A stretch of DNA of 64,000 nucleotides from Beijerinckiaceae bacterium (GCA_004564215.1 CP024846.1:2418001-2482000), one strand, 5' to 3'; counted from the first letter of the stretch, positions 20,476 through 29,541 are shown. The notes: generated from the sequence alone by a model not told the origin. Translations and numbers: made by a program.

Positions 20476-20803
20476 AAAAACGGCTCCAGCTGAAATGCAA
20501 GGAAGGTGGTTGATCGGGCGCTTGTTGCAACTTGTAGTTGGGGTTTCGAAGCGGCGGGATATAGGTGGGCGCAGAACCTCCCGCAAGGCGGGCGAACGAA
20601 AACGCGGCGAGCTGTTTACATTGCACGTGAGCGAGCCAGAATCGTTAGCATGCATAACGCATTATTCAAACAGGCCAATTGCCGATTCCCCAAACTTTGA
20701 TTCGGGACCGTTCGTCCGAATTGGCGAGACAGCTGCGGGCGGACCAAGCCCGGGCCGCGAGGCGCCAAGAGAACCGGGTCGAGGGCCCGCATTGAAAAAA
20801 TAA
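20476..20803. other. Intergenic region between mltB and the TPR gene
   Basis: A 328-base gap that holds the mltB promoter on its left and the 3-prime side of the TPR gene on its right. A short AT-richer stretch lies around 20650-20700. No open frame with a ribosome site and no RNA-like structure stood out. Confidence 0.5.
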
Positions 20804-23533
20804 TCAACGCTCATTGAGGGGACGCAAAAGAACGTCGATCTGCTCTTTGAGATCGGCTCGCCGCTCATGGGTCAGAAAAATCTGTCTTGCCACTCCAACG
20901 AAGCCGGCCCCGAAATCGCTTTGCGCTTCGTGCTTCCTAAACGTCTCCTCAAGCGTAATCAGTAGGCGATGCACGGCCTTGAGTTCGGCCTCGAGTTGAG
21001 CGGATCGCGCGCCCCCCGCGTTGCAGTCCACCTGGAGCTTCCGTAACCCAGCCAGCGCGTGCCGGATATCGCCGAGTTCGGCGGGGTCGGCAACGGAAGC
21101 TTCCTTAATCTCCAAAATCGCAATCTTGTCGATGAGCTCGCTAAACGGACCGGGGATATCGATTGTTCTTGGCCGGCCTCCACCCTCTGTCCGCTGTCTG
21201 GCCATGCAGGTCCGAACGCTCTCTGCGATCTGCTGGAACACGGCCTCCCAGCCGCCTTTTTCCGTCTGCCGAAACAGACGCATGGTCGGGTACCACGGAC
21301 AATCTTCACGGTGCATCAACCAACGCCAGTCGGGCACATGTTTGAGGGCCAGAAAAACCGGCCGTCCCAAAGCCCCCGCGAGATGCGCGATTGAAGTATC
21401 GGAAGTCACGATGAGGTCGAGGTTTTCCATGACCGCGGCCGAATCGACAAAGGCATCCGAACCCGCATCGAATGCGCTGCCCAGGCTCTCGATATTGAAC
21501 CGGCGATCGCCTGCAACCACCTCGATAGGGCCTTGCTCCTTCACCAGACTGATCAAACGCACATTGTCGATCGCCGCGATCGCTCCAAAACAGGCCAGGG
21601 GAAACGACCGTTGGAGGTTGATGAATTTATTGCCGTGCCAGCAGACGCCGATTTTGAAACCGTTGCGGCCGATCCGCTCGGCCCATTCGACGACGAGGGC
21701 CGGCTCCGGATGCAAATAGGGGATTGGTGCTGGAATAGTCCCGAGCGTCGTGCGGAAAACGCGGGGGAGGCTCATCAGCGCGATCTGGTAAGCAAAACGG
21801 TTTGTGGAATCGAGCGCTTCGACAAGACGAATGGGCTTCGGTAGTGTGCGCAGAAGCCGGTGCATGTTTTTTCGGCACAGCAAGGTGACCTCGGCCCCGG
21901 CATCGACGAGATCAAGCAAGTAGCGCGAAAATTGGATGAGGTCGCCGAGACCTTGTTCATCAAAGACCACGATGGACTTACCCGCGATGTTTTCGCCGTT
22001 CCAAGCGGGCAGCCCCGAGACAAAAGTCTTGGATGGCGCATTCGAGCGCTCCCAGCGAGATTCGAAATCCTCGAAGCCGGCTTCTAAATCTCCGGCGAGG
22101 AGGAGCGCGCCCGCGCGGTTATTGCGGGCATCTGGATAGTCGGGCTTGTGCTTCAGAGCTTGGTCGAAATAAAATAGCGCTTTATCGATTTCTCCGGCGT
22201 CCTTTAAGGCGACTCCGAGACTGGAGAGGGCTTCGGGGTAGTCAGGCTTTGCGGCCAGAGCTTCGTCATAACAGGCGATGGCTTGGGAATGCCTTCCAAG
22301 TTCCTGCAGGACATTGCCGCGATTGAGCCAAGCGTCGGGGGGCGCGGGCGCAAACTGAACGACCGCATCGAGAGCGGCCAGCGCGTCTTCCAATCGTCCA
22401 AGTTTGTGAAGGGCCGCGCCACGGATACCGAGAGCCTTCGGTTGTTTTGGATCACGCCGCAGGATCTCGTCGCAGGATTCGATGGCCTCCTCGGCGCGGC
22501 CCAATTGCAGCAAGACATTGGCGCGGTTGATCAAGGCCGGCAAGAATCCTGGCCGGATTTTTAGCGTATCCCTGTAGGCGGCCAGCGCGTCTTCGAGCCG
22601 GCCGAGTTCGTGCAGGACATTGCCGCGATTGCAACTCGCCTCGCAATAGAAGGGATCAAGCGTCAGGGCCGCATCATAGGCCGCCAGCGCGTCGGTGACG
22701 CGGCCGATGCCCTGCAGTGCGATGCCCTTGTTGTACAGGGCCTGAGGATAACCCTGACGATATTGGGAAGACAAATCATAGCAGATCAGCGATTCCTCGA
22801 CACGGCCGAGTCTTTGAAGAACGTTGCCTCGGTTGAGTTCGGTTTCGGCGTCGGGTGGACCGAGCCGCGCGGCTTCCTCAAAAGCCGCCAGCGCGTCTTC
22901 GAGCCGGCCAAGTTTTTGTAAGACGGATCCCTTGTTGAATAAATTTGCGCTATCGTTGGGTCGGATCGCCGCGACCTTCTCGAAACAGTCGAGGGCTTCT
23001 TCAAAACGTCCGAACCGATCCAGCAAGGCTCCGCGGTTCGTCAGCGCCTCGCAATGAGACGGGTTCGACCGCAGCGCCTTCTCATATGCGGCGAGCGCTT
23101 CGCTCATACGTCCGAGACTTTGCAGAATGGCGCCGATACTGAATAGGGTCTCGGCATCGTTTGGTTGAAGAACCAGGATTGCCTCGAAAGATTTGAGGGC
23201 GTCTTCCGGCTGACCAAGCCGTTGCAAGACCACCGCGCGGGCGCAAAGGGACTCCAAATAGCCGGGTTGCAAGGCAAGCGCGCGATCAAACCATGCGAGC
23301 GCCCGAGGCAAGTCGTCGGCGTTGAAATAAATTAACCCGAAAATATGGCATCCCACATGGCTGCGCGCGGCGAGTTCGTCATATTGCCGGATGTGGGCGA
23401 TCGCTTCTTCTGGCGCGCCGGAATTGAGAAAGCCAAGGGCTTCGGTCACCGCAACTTGCAGGAGGGCCCGGATACGAAATTCATCTTGGCTTGACGGGGA
23501 GCGATCCAATAGTTCGGACTGGGGGGCGGTCAT
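20804..23533 (-). CDS. TPR-repeat protein with glycosyltransferase-like domain and DUF6165 tail
   Basis: A 909-residue three-part protein. Residues about 45-500 hold roughly 13 tetratricopeptide repeats, many reading GRLEDALAAY or close. Residues about 500-780 resemble the glycosyltransferase-like domain found behind TPRs in bacteria (GT41/GT9-like): KSIVVFDEQGLGDLIQFSRYLLDLVDAG, GVCWHGNKFI and the nucleotide-site-like TSDTSIAHLAGALGRPVFL. The last 120 residues (IPGPFSELIDKIAILEIKEASV and on) match a DUF6165-like helical domain that I know mainly as separate small proteins. No signal peptide is seen. It could glycosylate proteins or act in polysaccharide assembly; no acceptor is evident nearby. 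Confidence 0.82.
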   Translation of the reverse strand: MTAPQSELLDRSPSSQDEFRIRALLQVAVTEALGFLNSGAPEEAIAHIRQYDELAARSHVGCHIFGLIYFNADDLPRALAWFDRALALQPGYLESLCARAVVLQRLGQPEDALKSFEAILVLQPNDAETLFSIGAILQSLGRMSEALAAYEKALRSNPSHCEALTNRGALLDRFGRFEEALDCFEKVAAIRPNDSANLFNKGSVLQKLGRLEDALAAFEEAARLGPPDAETELNRGNVLQRLGRVEESLICYDLSSQYRQGYPQALYNKGIALQGIGRVTDALAAYDAALTLDPFYCEASCNRGNVLHELGRLEDALAAYRDTLKIRPGFLPALINRANVLLQLGRAEEAIESCDEILRRDPKQPKALGIRGAALHKLGRLEDALAALDAVVQFAPAPPDAWLNRGNVLQELGRHSQAIACYDEALAAKPDYPEALSSLGVALKDAGEIDKALFYFDQALKHKPDYPDARNNRAGALLLAGDLEAGFEDFESRWERSNAPSKTFVSGLPAWNGENIAGKSIVVFDEQGLGDLIQFSRYLLDLVDAGAEVTLLCRKNMHRLLRTLPKPIRLVEALDSTNRFAYQIALMSLPRVFRTTLGTIPAPIPYLHPEPALVVEWAERIGRNGFKIGVCWHGNKFINLQRSFPLACFGAIAAIDNVRLISLVKEQGPIEVVAGDRRFNIESLGSAFDAGSDAFVDSAAVMENLDLIVTSDTSIAHLAGALGRPVFLALKHVPDWRWLMHREDCPWYPTMRLFRQTEKGGWEAVFQQIAESVRTCMARQRTEGGGRPRTIDIPGPFSELIDKIAILEIKEASVADPAELGDIRHALAGLRKLQVDCNAGGARSAQLEAELKAVHRLLITLEETFRKHEAQSDFGAGFVGVARQIFLTHERRADLKEQIDVLLRPLNER

Positions 23534-23866
23534 TCGGCTGCGCTCGTCACGAAGGGGAGCGGGACATCGAACCAGTAGCGCATGCCATTACAACTCGGCC
23601 GGTGCTAGAAAGCGAAAGGGCACCGCGTGCCGCGTTTTTTGATGCGGCGTCGGTGGGGCGTGTCGAAGTGATTGAAGCCAAAAAACCTTTCGCGGACCTG
23701 ACTCGCAGCGTGACCGTGGATTTGGCTGTCATGACGCAGGCCGTTCGGCTCTCGACATTTTTACTGACGCGGAGCTCCCCGGCATCATTAAAAATGTGTT
23801 AAATTTGCGGAACCATGTCTTGGCAATAGCGGTTTGTAACAAAGGTACTCAGTCAGGGGTGGGTCC
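23534..23866. other. Divergent intergenic region, TPR gene / response regulator
   Basis: A 333-base region between divergent genes. Near 23811 a GGAAC box is followed after 17 bases by GGTT, one base off the EcfG consensus, placing a possible stress promoter about 50 bases before the response-regulator start. No small gene with good codon bias is apparent. Confidence 0.4.
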
Positions 23867-24253
23867 GTGTTGAATAAAAACGAATTTCGGGTCCTCGTCG
23901 TTGAAGACGAAGCGATAATCGGAATGATGATCGAAGACATGCTGTTGGAAATCGGTTGCAAAGCTGTCGATGCAACGGCGTCGGTTGAAGGTGCGCTGGA
24001 TTTCCTGGCGGAGACGTCTCCCGATTTCGCCATCTTGGACATTAATCTTAACGGTGCGCGAAGCGATAAGGTGGCCTCGGCACTGAAGCTACGCGGGGTT
24101 CCTTTCGTGTTCGTCTCCGGCTATGACGCGCAGGGGGTCGATCCTGAGTTCTCGGAGACCAAAATTCTGCAAAAGCCGTTCCGTATCAGCGACCTTAACG
24201 CAGCCGTCGACGAAGCCTTCGCGAATGGGAATATGGTACGCCAAATTGTGTGA
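23867..24253 (+). CDS. Single-domain response regulator (CheY-like receiver)
   Basis: A 128-residue receiver domain with no output domain. The acidic pocket is in VLVVEDEAIIGMMIEDML, the phospho-acceptor Asp is in FAILDINLNGARSD and the conserved Lys is in ILQKPFRISDL. It belongs to the group close to the PhyR receiver (IIGMMIED, DINL, KPF). The start is GTG at 23867 behind an AGGGGTGGG stretch. Its histidine kinase is not in the window. Orphan receivers of this type are common modulators of the alphaproteobacterial general stress response. Confidence 0.88.
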   Translation: MLNKNEFRVLVVEDEAIIGMMIEDMLLEIGCKAVDATASVEGALDFLAETSPDFAILDINLNGARSDKVASALKLRGVPFVFVSGYDAQGVDPEFSETKILQKPFRISDLNAAVDEAFANGNMVRQIV

Positions 24254-24324
24254 GTTTTTAAAACCGAGGGACAGGGGCATCGCGCCCCGCGCTCGCTTGC
24301 TTGCATCTTTGGCCATTGACGGCC

Positions 24325-25437
24325 ATGCTAACCGACATGGCAATTCCCTTGGACCGTTCAACCGATCCCGCCCGTCTTGATGGCAATAATCTAGCGCGTC
24401 TGAACGACCGCTCGCGGGAAATTTTCCGACTGCTCGTCGATTCCTACTTGGCGCATGGCGAGGCCGTGGGGTCACGGCACCTTGCCCGGCTTTTGCCCGT
24501 GCCCCTCTCTCCGGCGTCGGTCCGCAATGTGATGCAGGACCTTGAAGAGATTGGCTTGATCTATGCTCCGCACACCAGCGCAGGGCGGCTTCCGACTGAG
24601 CTTGGCCTTCGCTTTTTTGTCGATGCCCTGCTGGAGTTGGGTGACATCGGTCAAGGCGAACGCGAGCAGATCGAGGCGCAGGTCAAAGCGGCCTCCCAGG
24701 AGCAGACCCTTGAGGGACTGCTTGGGGACGCGATGATGATGTTGTCGGGCCTGACCCGCGGCGCCGGGGTCGTGGTGACGACTAAGGAAAATGCGCGGCT
24801 GAAACATGTCGAGTTCGTCCGGATCGAGCCGGAGCGTGCGCTCGCGGTGCTCGTCGCCGAGGATGGATCGGTCGAAAATCGCATTCTTCAAATCCCGGCG
24901 GGATTGCCGCCCTCCGCCCTTAGCGAAGCGGGCAACTATCTCAACGCGCGGATCAGGGGCCGCACATTGCCGGAGGTGAAGAGCGAAATCGTCGCCTCCC
25001 ACAAATTGGCCGAGGCGGAACTTGGCGAATTGACCACGCGGCTGGTCGATGCTGGCTTGGCAAGCTGGGCGGGGTCGGCGGGGCAGGGACCGCAGCTTAT
25101 CGTGAGAGGTCAGGCCAATCTGCTTCAAGACCTGACGGCGATCGAGGATCTCGAACGAATCCGTCTGCTGTTCGCCGATCTCGAAACGAAAAAGGATGTG
25201 ATCGACCTGTTGAGCCGGGCCGAAGGCGGCGATGGCGTTCGCATCTTCATCGGATCGGAAAATAAACTCTTCTCCCTATCCGGGTCCTCGATGATTGCCG
25301 CGCCGTTCCACGACCGGCAGCAACGCATCGTCGGCGTGCTCGGGGTGATCGGTCCGACAAGGCTGAACTATGCGCGGATCGTGCCCATGGTGGATTATAC
25401 GTCCAAGGCCGTCGAGCGCCTCCTGCAAGCGCGATAA
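24325..25437 (+). CDS. hrcA: Heat-inducible transcription repressor HrcA
   Basis: A 370-residue HrcA, the repressor of groESL/dnaK-type operons acting at CIRCE inverted repeats. The N-terminal winged helix reads [30 protein letters not shown] with [43 protein letters not shown]-like domain and the C-terminal [30 protein letters not shown] follow. Start could also be ATG at 24337 (MAIPLDRS). In many rhizobia hrcA is next to grpE; here grpE does not follow, and no CIRCE element was found in the window. Confidence 0.94.
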   Translation: MLTDMAIPLDRSTDPARLDGNNLARLNDRSREIFRLLVDSYLAHGEAVGSRHLARLLPVPLSPASVRNVMQDLEEIGLIYAPHTSAGRLPTELGLRFFVDALLELGDIGQGEREQIEAQVKAASQEQTLEGLLGDAMMMLSGLTRGAGVVVTTKENARLKHVEFVRIEPERALAVLVAEDGSVENRILQIPAGLPPSALSEAGNYLNARIRGRTLPEVKSEIVASHKLAEAELGELTTRLVDAGLASWAGSAGQGPQLIVRGQANLLQDLTAIEDLERIRLLFADLETKKDVIDLLSRAEGGDGVRIFIGSENKLFSLSGSSMIAAPFHDRQQRIVGVLGVIGPTRLNYARIVPMVDYTSKAVERLLQAR

Positions 25438-25493
25438 AGCTCCGCCATGCTCCCTCTCTTTCCGGTTCTTGTTCCGCCCTTGAGCGCGCAACC

Positions 25494-26318
25494 GTGATCG
25501 GCCGGACCGCAACGATGGTTTTGCTGGCGGCCACGGGTTTTTCCTGGCTTGCCATCACGCCGCGGCTTTCCGCCAACTCTCAAGGGGGCCCCAGCCGTGG
25601 GATCAGGCTGCTCGACCCGGGAGATGACATGATCCCGATGGCACCTTTTCGAGAACCGAAAACCGGATCCGGAAATGAACGTGCGCCACCGCTCGATACG
25701 ATACGCGTGGCTGTCGCCGATGGCAGCACCAATCGCCTGGCCGGCGTGCTGCCACGCGTGGCGCGATTCGAGACCGTCGCTTTGGCCGCCGACCCCGATC
25801 TCGTTTGGGATGCCGCGTCGCGCACCGCCACGACCGGCGACGGAATCGTCGCCTATGACATTGACGCGGCAGACCTGCCCGCCGTCATTGACCGCGTGGC
25901 CGTGGCGCGGGGCCTTTGCAAAATCGCCGCGTCGAAACCCCAGCCGATCAAGGCCCCGACGGGAACGAAATTGAAGCGCAAGGGCGAAAGGGTTGAAATT
26001 GAAGTTACCGACGTGGCGCGCCGGGCCCTCATTCTTTTTGACATTGCGGGGGATGGGACCGTACAGGCGCTCTATCCTTTCGGTGCCGATGAGCGGGTTG
26101 TTCAAGCCCCGACATTTCGTTTTAGTCTGCAAACGCGCGCCCCCTTCGGCGCGGATCTTATTGTCGCGATCAGCGCCGCGGCGCCGATGGAGGCGCTGGA
26201 ACAAGGCCTGAGAGCGTTAAGCCGCTATCGCAGCTCTGGCGAGGTCCTGAATTTGATCGCGGAAACCGCGCCGACCGATGCAAGATTCGGCTGCGTCGCG
26301 CTTTGGAGCGCGCCCTAG
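25494..26318 (+). CDS. Exported or membrane-anchored protein with DUF4384-like domain
   Basis: A 274-residue protein starting with GTG. A hydrophobic N-terminal segment (TATMVLLAATGFSWLAITPRLSANS) is probably a signal peptide or anchor. The C-terminal half, GERVEIEVTDVARRALILFDIAGDGTVQALYPFGADERVVQAPTFRFSLQTRAPFGADLIVAI, resembles the DUF4384 beta-sandwich often found behind caspase-like peptidase domains, but no peptidase domain is present. The start lies 56 bases after hrcA. Its TAG stop coincides with the first arm of a palindromic repeat. Function unknown. Confidence 0.65.
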   Translation: MIGRTATMVLLAATGFSWLAITPRLSANSQGGPSRGIRLLDPGDDMIPMAPFREPKTGSGNERAPPLDTIRVAVADGSTNRLAGVLPRVARFETVALAADPDLVWDAASRTATTGDGIVAYDIDAADLPAVIDRVAVARGLCKIAASKPQPIKAPTGTKLKRKGERVEIEVTDVARRALILFDIAGDGTVQALYPFGADERVVQAPTFRFSLQTRAPFGADLIVAISAAAPMEALEQGLRALSRYRSSGEVLNLIAETAPTDARFGCVALWSAP

Positions 26319-26329
26319 ATCACGATGAT
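26315..26329. repeat. Half-arm of type A palindromic repeat
   Basis: CTAGATCACGATGAT is identical to the left arm of the large palindrome at 40216. As there, it begins at a TAG; here that TAG is the stop codon of the upstream gene. The complementary arm is missing, so this looks like a decayed or partial copy. Confidence 0.5.
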
Positions 26330-26383
26330 AAAAGCTTTTTCGTGGCGGCTTTCATCGTGTGGCAGCGCCGGCGCGACAAGCCT

Positions 26384-26707
26384 TCATTTTGCCGAGGCCT
26401 TAAAAAAACACGCCGCCGTAAAGTCCGCGCGGCTCGTTTTCGCTTTGTGGGAGGCCGTCATCGCTTTCCATTTGGCGGTACAGGTTTTCAAAGTATTTTT
26501 GCTCTGGCTGGCCACCGCTAGATTCGCGCGTACCGTTCTTGCCTGCCCGGGGCACGGTCCGCAGGTAACGCGACCCTTGGTATCGACATAAGCGCAAAGA
26601 TTGCGCGCAAGGCACGAGTCCGTCGTGATATTTGCACGCGCCAGCGCCTCCGAGTTGACAAAGATGGCAACGCACGCTGCCATGGCTATCAGAGGAAGAT
26701 TTGACAT
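26384..26707 (-). CDS. Small secreted PsiF-like protein
   Basis: A 107-residue exported protein. The ATG at 26707 has a strong GAGGAGA ribosome site. A signal peptide ends near residue 24 (NSEALARA). The mature part has four cysteines in the first half (TDSCLARNLCAYVDTKGRVTCGPCPGQ) and a C-terminal segment LKTCTAKWKAMTASHKAKTSRADFTAACFFK that resembles a PsiF repeat (phosphate starvation-induced small proteins). An EcfG-type promoter lies at 26782-26806, so it is probably made in the general stress response. Function unknown. Confidence 0.7.
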   Translation of the reverse strand: MSNLPLIAMAACVAIFVNSEALARANITTDSCLARNLCAYVDTKGRVTCGPCPGQARTVRANLAVASQSKNTLKTCTAKWKAMTASHKAKTSRADFTAACFFKASAK

Positions 26708-26781
26708 AAGAGTTCTCCTCGAACGATCTTTGGTCGACTTCGCGGCACGTCTGCCCGCGGGCTGCCGACATTCTCCCACTT

Positions 26782-26806
26782 AACGAGAAGTCTGCCGCAC
26801 AGTTCC
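26782..26806 (-). promoter_or_regulatory. EcfG-type promoter ahead of the PsiF-like gene
   Basis: On the minus strand GGAAC (26806-26802) is followed by 16 bases and then CGTT (26785-26782), an exact match to the general-stress consensus GGAAC-N16/17-CGTT. It ends about 75 bases before the start codon. Confidence 0.75.
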
Positions 26807-26870
26807 TCCAGGGTCCCCCAGAGGCGAGTTTCAACACCGGCTGCGATGGCAATGCGTCGGCGGTCAAAAT

Positions 26871-27842
26871 CTACTCGTGGCCCGCGATAGGGCGCGGCCG
26901 GTAGGGGGCTTCGAGCCGGGACATTTCCTCGTTCGTCAAGGCCAGCGATAGGCTCGCCACCGCATCGTCAAGATGCCGCGGTTTCGACGCGCCGATGATC
27001 GGCGCCGTAATTCCGGGCCGGCTCATAAGCCAGGCGAGTGCAATTTGAGCTGGCGGCACGCCCCGGCCAGCGGCGATTTGTTCGACGGCGGCCACGATCG
27101 CGTCCTCCTCGGCATGGTGGTCGTACCATTGCTGGGCCGGGCGATCGGTGGTCGCTCTAATCGTCTTCGCTTTGCGGGATCCCGCCAGAAGGCCGCGCGC
27201 GAGCGGCGACCAGGGCGTGACGGCAATGCCGAGTTCGCGGCAGAGCGGCAACATCTCCCGCTCCTCTTCGCGATAGATCAAATTGTAATGGTTCTGCATC
27301 GAGACGAACTGGGCAAGCCCGTGCTGCTCCTGGAGGCCCAGCATCCTCATGAACTGCCAGGCGTTCATGGAGGAGGCGCCGATGTAGCGGGCCTTCCCGG
27401 AGCGCACGACGATGTCCAGGGCTTCGATGGTTTCCTCGATGGGGGCCTCCGGATCGAAACGATGGATGATGTAGAGATCGACATAGTCGGTGCCTAACCG
27501 CCGCAGGGAGGCATCGATGCTTGCAAGGATATGTTTACGGGACAGACCCTGGTCGTTCGGCTTGTCGCTCATCTTCTGGAAGACTTTGGTTGCGATGACG
27601 ACGTCATCGCGCGCCGAAAAATCACGGATGGCCCGGCCGAGAATCTCTTCACTGTCGCCAAGCGAATACATGTCGGCCGTGTCGAAGAAATTGACTCCGA
27701 GATCCAGCGCCTTGCGAATGAAGGGCCGGCTCGCAGCCTCATCCAAAACCCACTCCCGCCATTGCGGGGAGCCGTAGGTCATACAACCGAGGCACAGCCG
27801 AGAAACCTTCAGGCCGGTTGAACCAAGACGCACATAGTCCAT
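26871..27842 (-). CDS. Aldo/keto reductase
   Basis: A 323-residue NADPH-dependent oxidoreductase with a TIM barrel. The opening MDYVRLGSTGLKVSRLCLGCMTYGSPQW is typical of the YajO/Tas-like group. The catalytic Asp and Tyr are in FFDTADMYSLGDSEEIL, Lys in VVIATKVFQ and His in LYIIHRFD. The C-terminal GITAPIIGASKPRHLDDAVASL is the cofactor-binding strand. Substrates are carbonyl compounds that cannot be named from sequence. An AAGGA ribosome site precedes the ATG at 27842. Confidence 0.92.
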   Translation of the reverse strand: MDYVRLGSTGLKVSRLCLGCMTYGSPQWREWVLDEAASRPFIRKALDLGVNFFDTADMYSLGDSEEILGRAIRDFSARDDVVIATKVFQKMSDKPNDQGLSRKHILASIDASLRRLGTDYVDLYIIHRFDPEAPIEETIEALDIVVRSGKARYIGASSMNAWQFMRMLGLQEQHGLAQFVSMQNHYNLIYREEEREMLPLCRELGIAVTPWSPLARGLLAGSRKAKTIRATTDRPAQQWYDHHAEEDAIVAAVEQIAAGRGVPPAQIALAWLMSRPGITAPIIGASKPRHLDDAVASLSLALTNEEMSRLEAPYRPRPIAGHE

Positions 27843-28118
27843 GAGGAAGATCCTTTGACCGAGGAGAAAACGGACCGAGATCGGCTTCAGTAGGGACCTT
27901 CAATTGCGGAAGACGGCTTCGAACGCGGTTATCGGGCCGATAGGCGCGATTTCGCGCTCCCAAACCTTTGCCGACCCGAGCAAGGCGCCCAAAAAACTAC
28001 TTTGCGGCGTTCCTGATATGAATGCATAGCATAGAATTAGAATAGCTAAAAAACATAGTTGTTGTATTGATGTATTTACGAAATTATATTTGCGTCTCCA
28101 TAGCAATGGAGCGTTCTC
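27843..28118. other. Intergenic AT-rich patch
   Basis: A 276-base gap ahead of the aldo/keto reductase. Bases about 28010-28100 are strikingly AT-rich (runs such as TAGAATTAGAATAGCTAAAA) against a GC-rich background. No transposon ends or tRNA-like structure are visible. It may be a nucleoid-protein binding or promoter region, or a scar of transferred DNA. Confidence 0.5.
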
Positions 28119-28379
28119 ATGTGCGATATTATGAAGGAAAGAACTAGAATAAATAAAATATTGGCTCATACTATAAGCCTGCGATTGGATACTCGGCCCA
28201 CGAATTTAGACGAGCTGACGCGCCTGTGCGTTATTGCCCTTCAAATCTTTTACGACGGGGCATGCCCGGACGAATGCGTCGCCGACAAGGCCCGTAATTT
28301 CGCCGTCTGGCATCTTGCCCACCTCGGCCAGGACGATCGGCCATCCCGCAAATCCGTCCATCTTCTCCCAGAACGTTGA
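28119..28379 (+). CDS. Small hypothetical protein
   Basis: An 86-residue protein of unknown family. The ATG at 28119 has GGAG seven bases upstream. The first 25 codons are AT-rich (MKERTRINKILAHTISLRL), while from residue 28 onward third positions are GC-rich as in host genes, so the later part (LDELTRLCVIALQIFYDGACPDECVADKARNFAVWHLAHLG) looks genuinely coding. It ends 27 bases before the next gene, whose AAGGAGG site lies in the gap. The two may be co-transcribed. Confidence 0.45.
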   Translation: MCDIMKERTRINKILAHTISLRLDTRPTNLDELTRLCVIALQIFYDGACPDECVADKARNFAVWHLAHLGQDDRPSRKSVHLLPER

Positions 28380-28406
28380 TCCGCTTTTCCGACCAAGGAG
28401 GCCGTC

Positions 28407-28916
28407 ATGATCCAGCATGATACCGCACATCCCCAAATCACTGCCGTTCATGCAGATGCGCCTGCGGAAAGATTGTTCTTCGCTCAATACCGCTTGTGGA
28501 TGGCCGGATATTGCGCCCGGGATGAGCTTTATTGGGATTGCGCGTTCGACGTATTGCTGCGGTTCGTCGCCCGCGAATCGGCGCGGGTTCTCCATGCCCA
28601 GTTTCATCTGTTCACGCGAACCTTGAACGAACAGGCTCGAAAGGAAATTGTCTGGCGCTCTTCGGTTTGCCGGTGCCTTTGCCGGGACGAATATCTGGTA
28701 TTGAGGCTTGTCGCGGCGTCGCAAAGACAAGACGAGGAAACCGAATATCGTGCCGCGATGGATCTTTTGGGAAGCGAAGATATCCGGCCTGTATTGATGG
28801 CCAGCCGATCCCTGGCCAAGGCGCTTCAATATCGAAGTTTTGTGCTGGCGCCTGTCGAGCACGTGTCGGTCGCCGCCAACATGCAAGAATTGCCTCCCGG
28901 CGCCCGCCTGCATTAG
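28407..28916 (+). CDS. Hypothetical protein
   Basis: A 169-residue, mostly helical cytoplasmic protein with no family I recognise. A perfect AAGGAGG site lies six bases before the ATG. Prominent stretches are ERLFFAQYRLWMAGYCARDELYWDCAFDVLLRFVARE and HAQFHLFTRTLNEQARKEIVWRSSVCRCLCRDEYLVLRLVAASQ. Codon bias fits the host. It follows the small gene at 28119 in the same direction. Confidence 0.65.
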   Translation: MIQHDTAHPQITAVHADAPAERLFFAQYRLWMAGYCARDELYWDCAFDVLLRFVARESARVLHAQFHLFTRTLNEQARKEIVWRSSVCRCLCRDEYLVLRLVAASQRQDEETEYRAAMDLLGSEDIRPVLMASRSLAKALQYRSFVLAPVEHVSVAANMQELPPGARLH

Positions 28917-29030
28917 TTGGGTGCCTTACGGTTCCCGCGCCAAGAAGGTGGAATTTTGGAAAAATCATCTTCAAGGGCAGACCAGCCAGTAACGGCAGGC
29001 CCGCCGACGACGTTATGGGGCCGCAAGCCT

Positions 29031-29327
29031 TCAGGGCTTGCCGGCGCAGATGGCCTGCACGTTCGCTTTTGGAGCGCTGTGGGTCCACACGCATTGCCAA
29101 GTGTTGGCTTCGAGATTCACTCCCATGCTATGCAACGCCGCTGAACCACCCCCTGGGAGAAGGCAGCTTCCCGAAATGACCGTTGTCCCAACCGGACAGT
29201 TCGACACCCATTCCATATCCTTATTGCTCCCTACGCCCGCAGAGCCTGACACAAACTGCTGCGCCGTAGCTGGAATAGCTCCGAGCAAAAAAGCAGCAAA
29301 CACCGTTCCTATCTGAGCGATCCTCAT
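29031..29327 (-). CDS. Small secreted hypothetical protein
   Basis: A 98-residue exported protein: signal peptide residues 1-22 ending in PATAQ, then a Gly/Ser-rich mature region with three cysteines (VSNCPVGTTVISGSCLLPGGG and WQCVWT). An AGGGAGG ribosome site precedes the ATG at 29327. Upstream at 29454-29479 the minus strand has GGAAC-N17-AGTT, one base off an EcfG promoter. No family recognised. Confidence 0.65.
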   Translation of the reverse strand: MRIAQIGTVFAAFLLGAIPATAQQFVSGSAGVGSNKDMEWVSNCPVGTTVISGSCLLPGGGSAALHSMGVNLEANTWQCVWTHSAPKANVQAICAGKP

Positions 29328-29541
29328 CGATTTGCCTCCCTAGAATGACGGCCCGGATTGGATGATGGCGGGTCCGCTTCGCAGGCTGTCCAGCATCTAG
29401 ATGGGCAGCCATCGGCGCGGCCCATGATCACCATAATCTGAGCCTTTCTAAATAACTGTGAAAGCTTAACACTAGTTCCTCGGCCGCCAGCAGATTCTGA
29501 TTATTTTGGCGGTCGAAAGAACGTCGGGGATGAACCCTGCG

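Noticed and set aside
20506..20803. Possible small genes in the mltB/TPR gap
   Set aside because: Short frames overlap each other, lack ribosome sites and have no host-like codon bias.
28206..28913. Minus-strand open frame opposite the 169-residue gene
   Set aside because: The plus-strand frame has a perfect ribosome site and better codon bias; the minus frame has neither.
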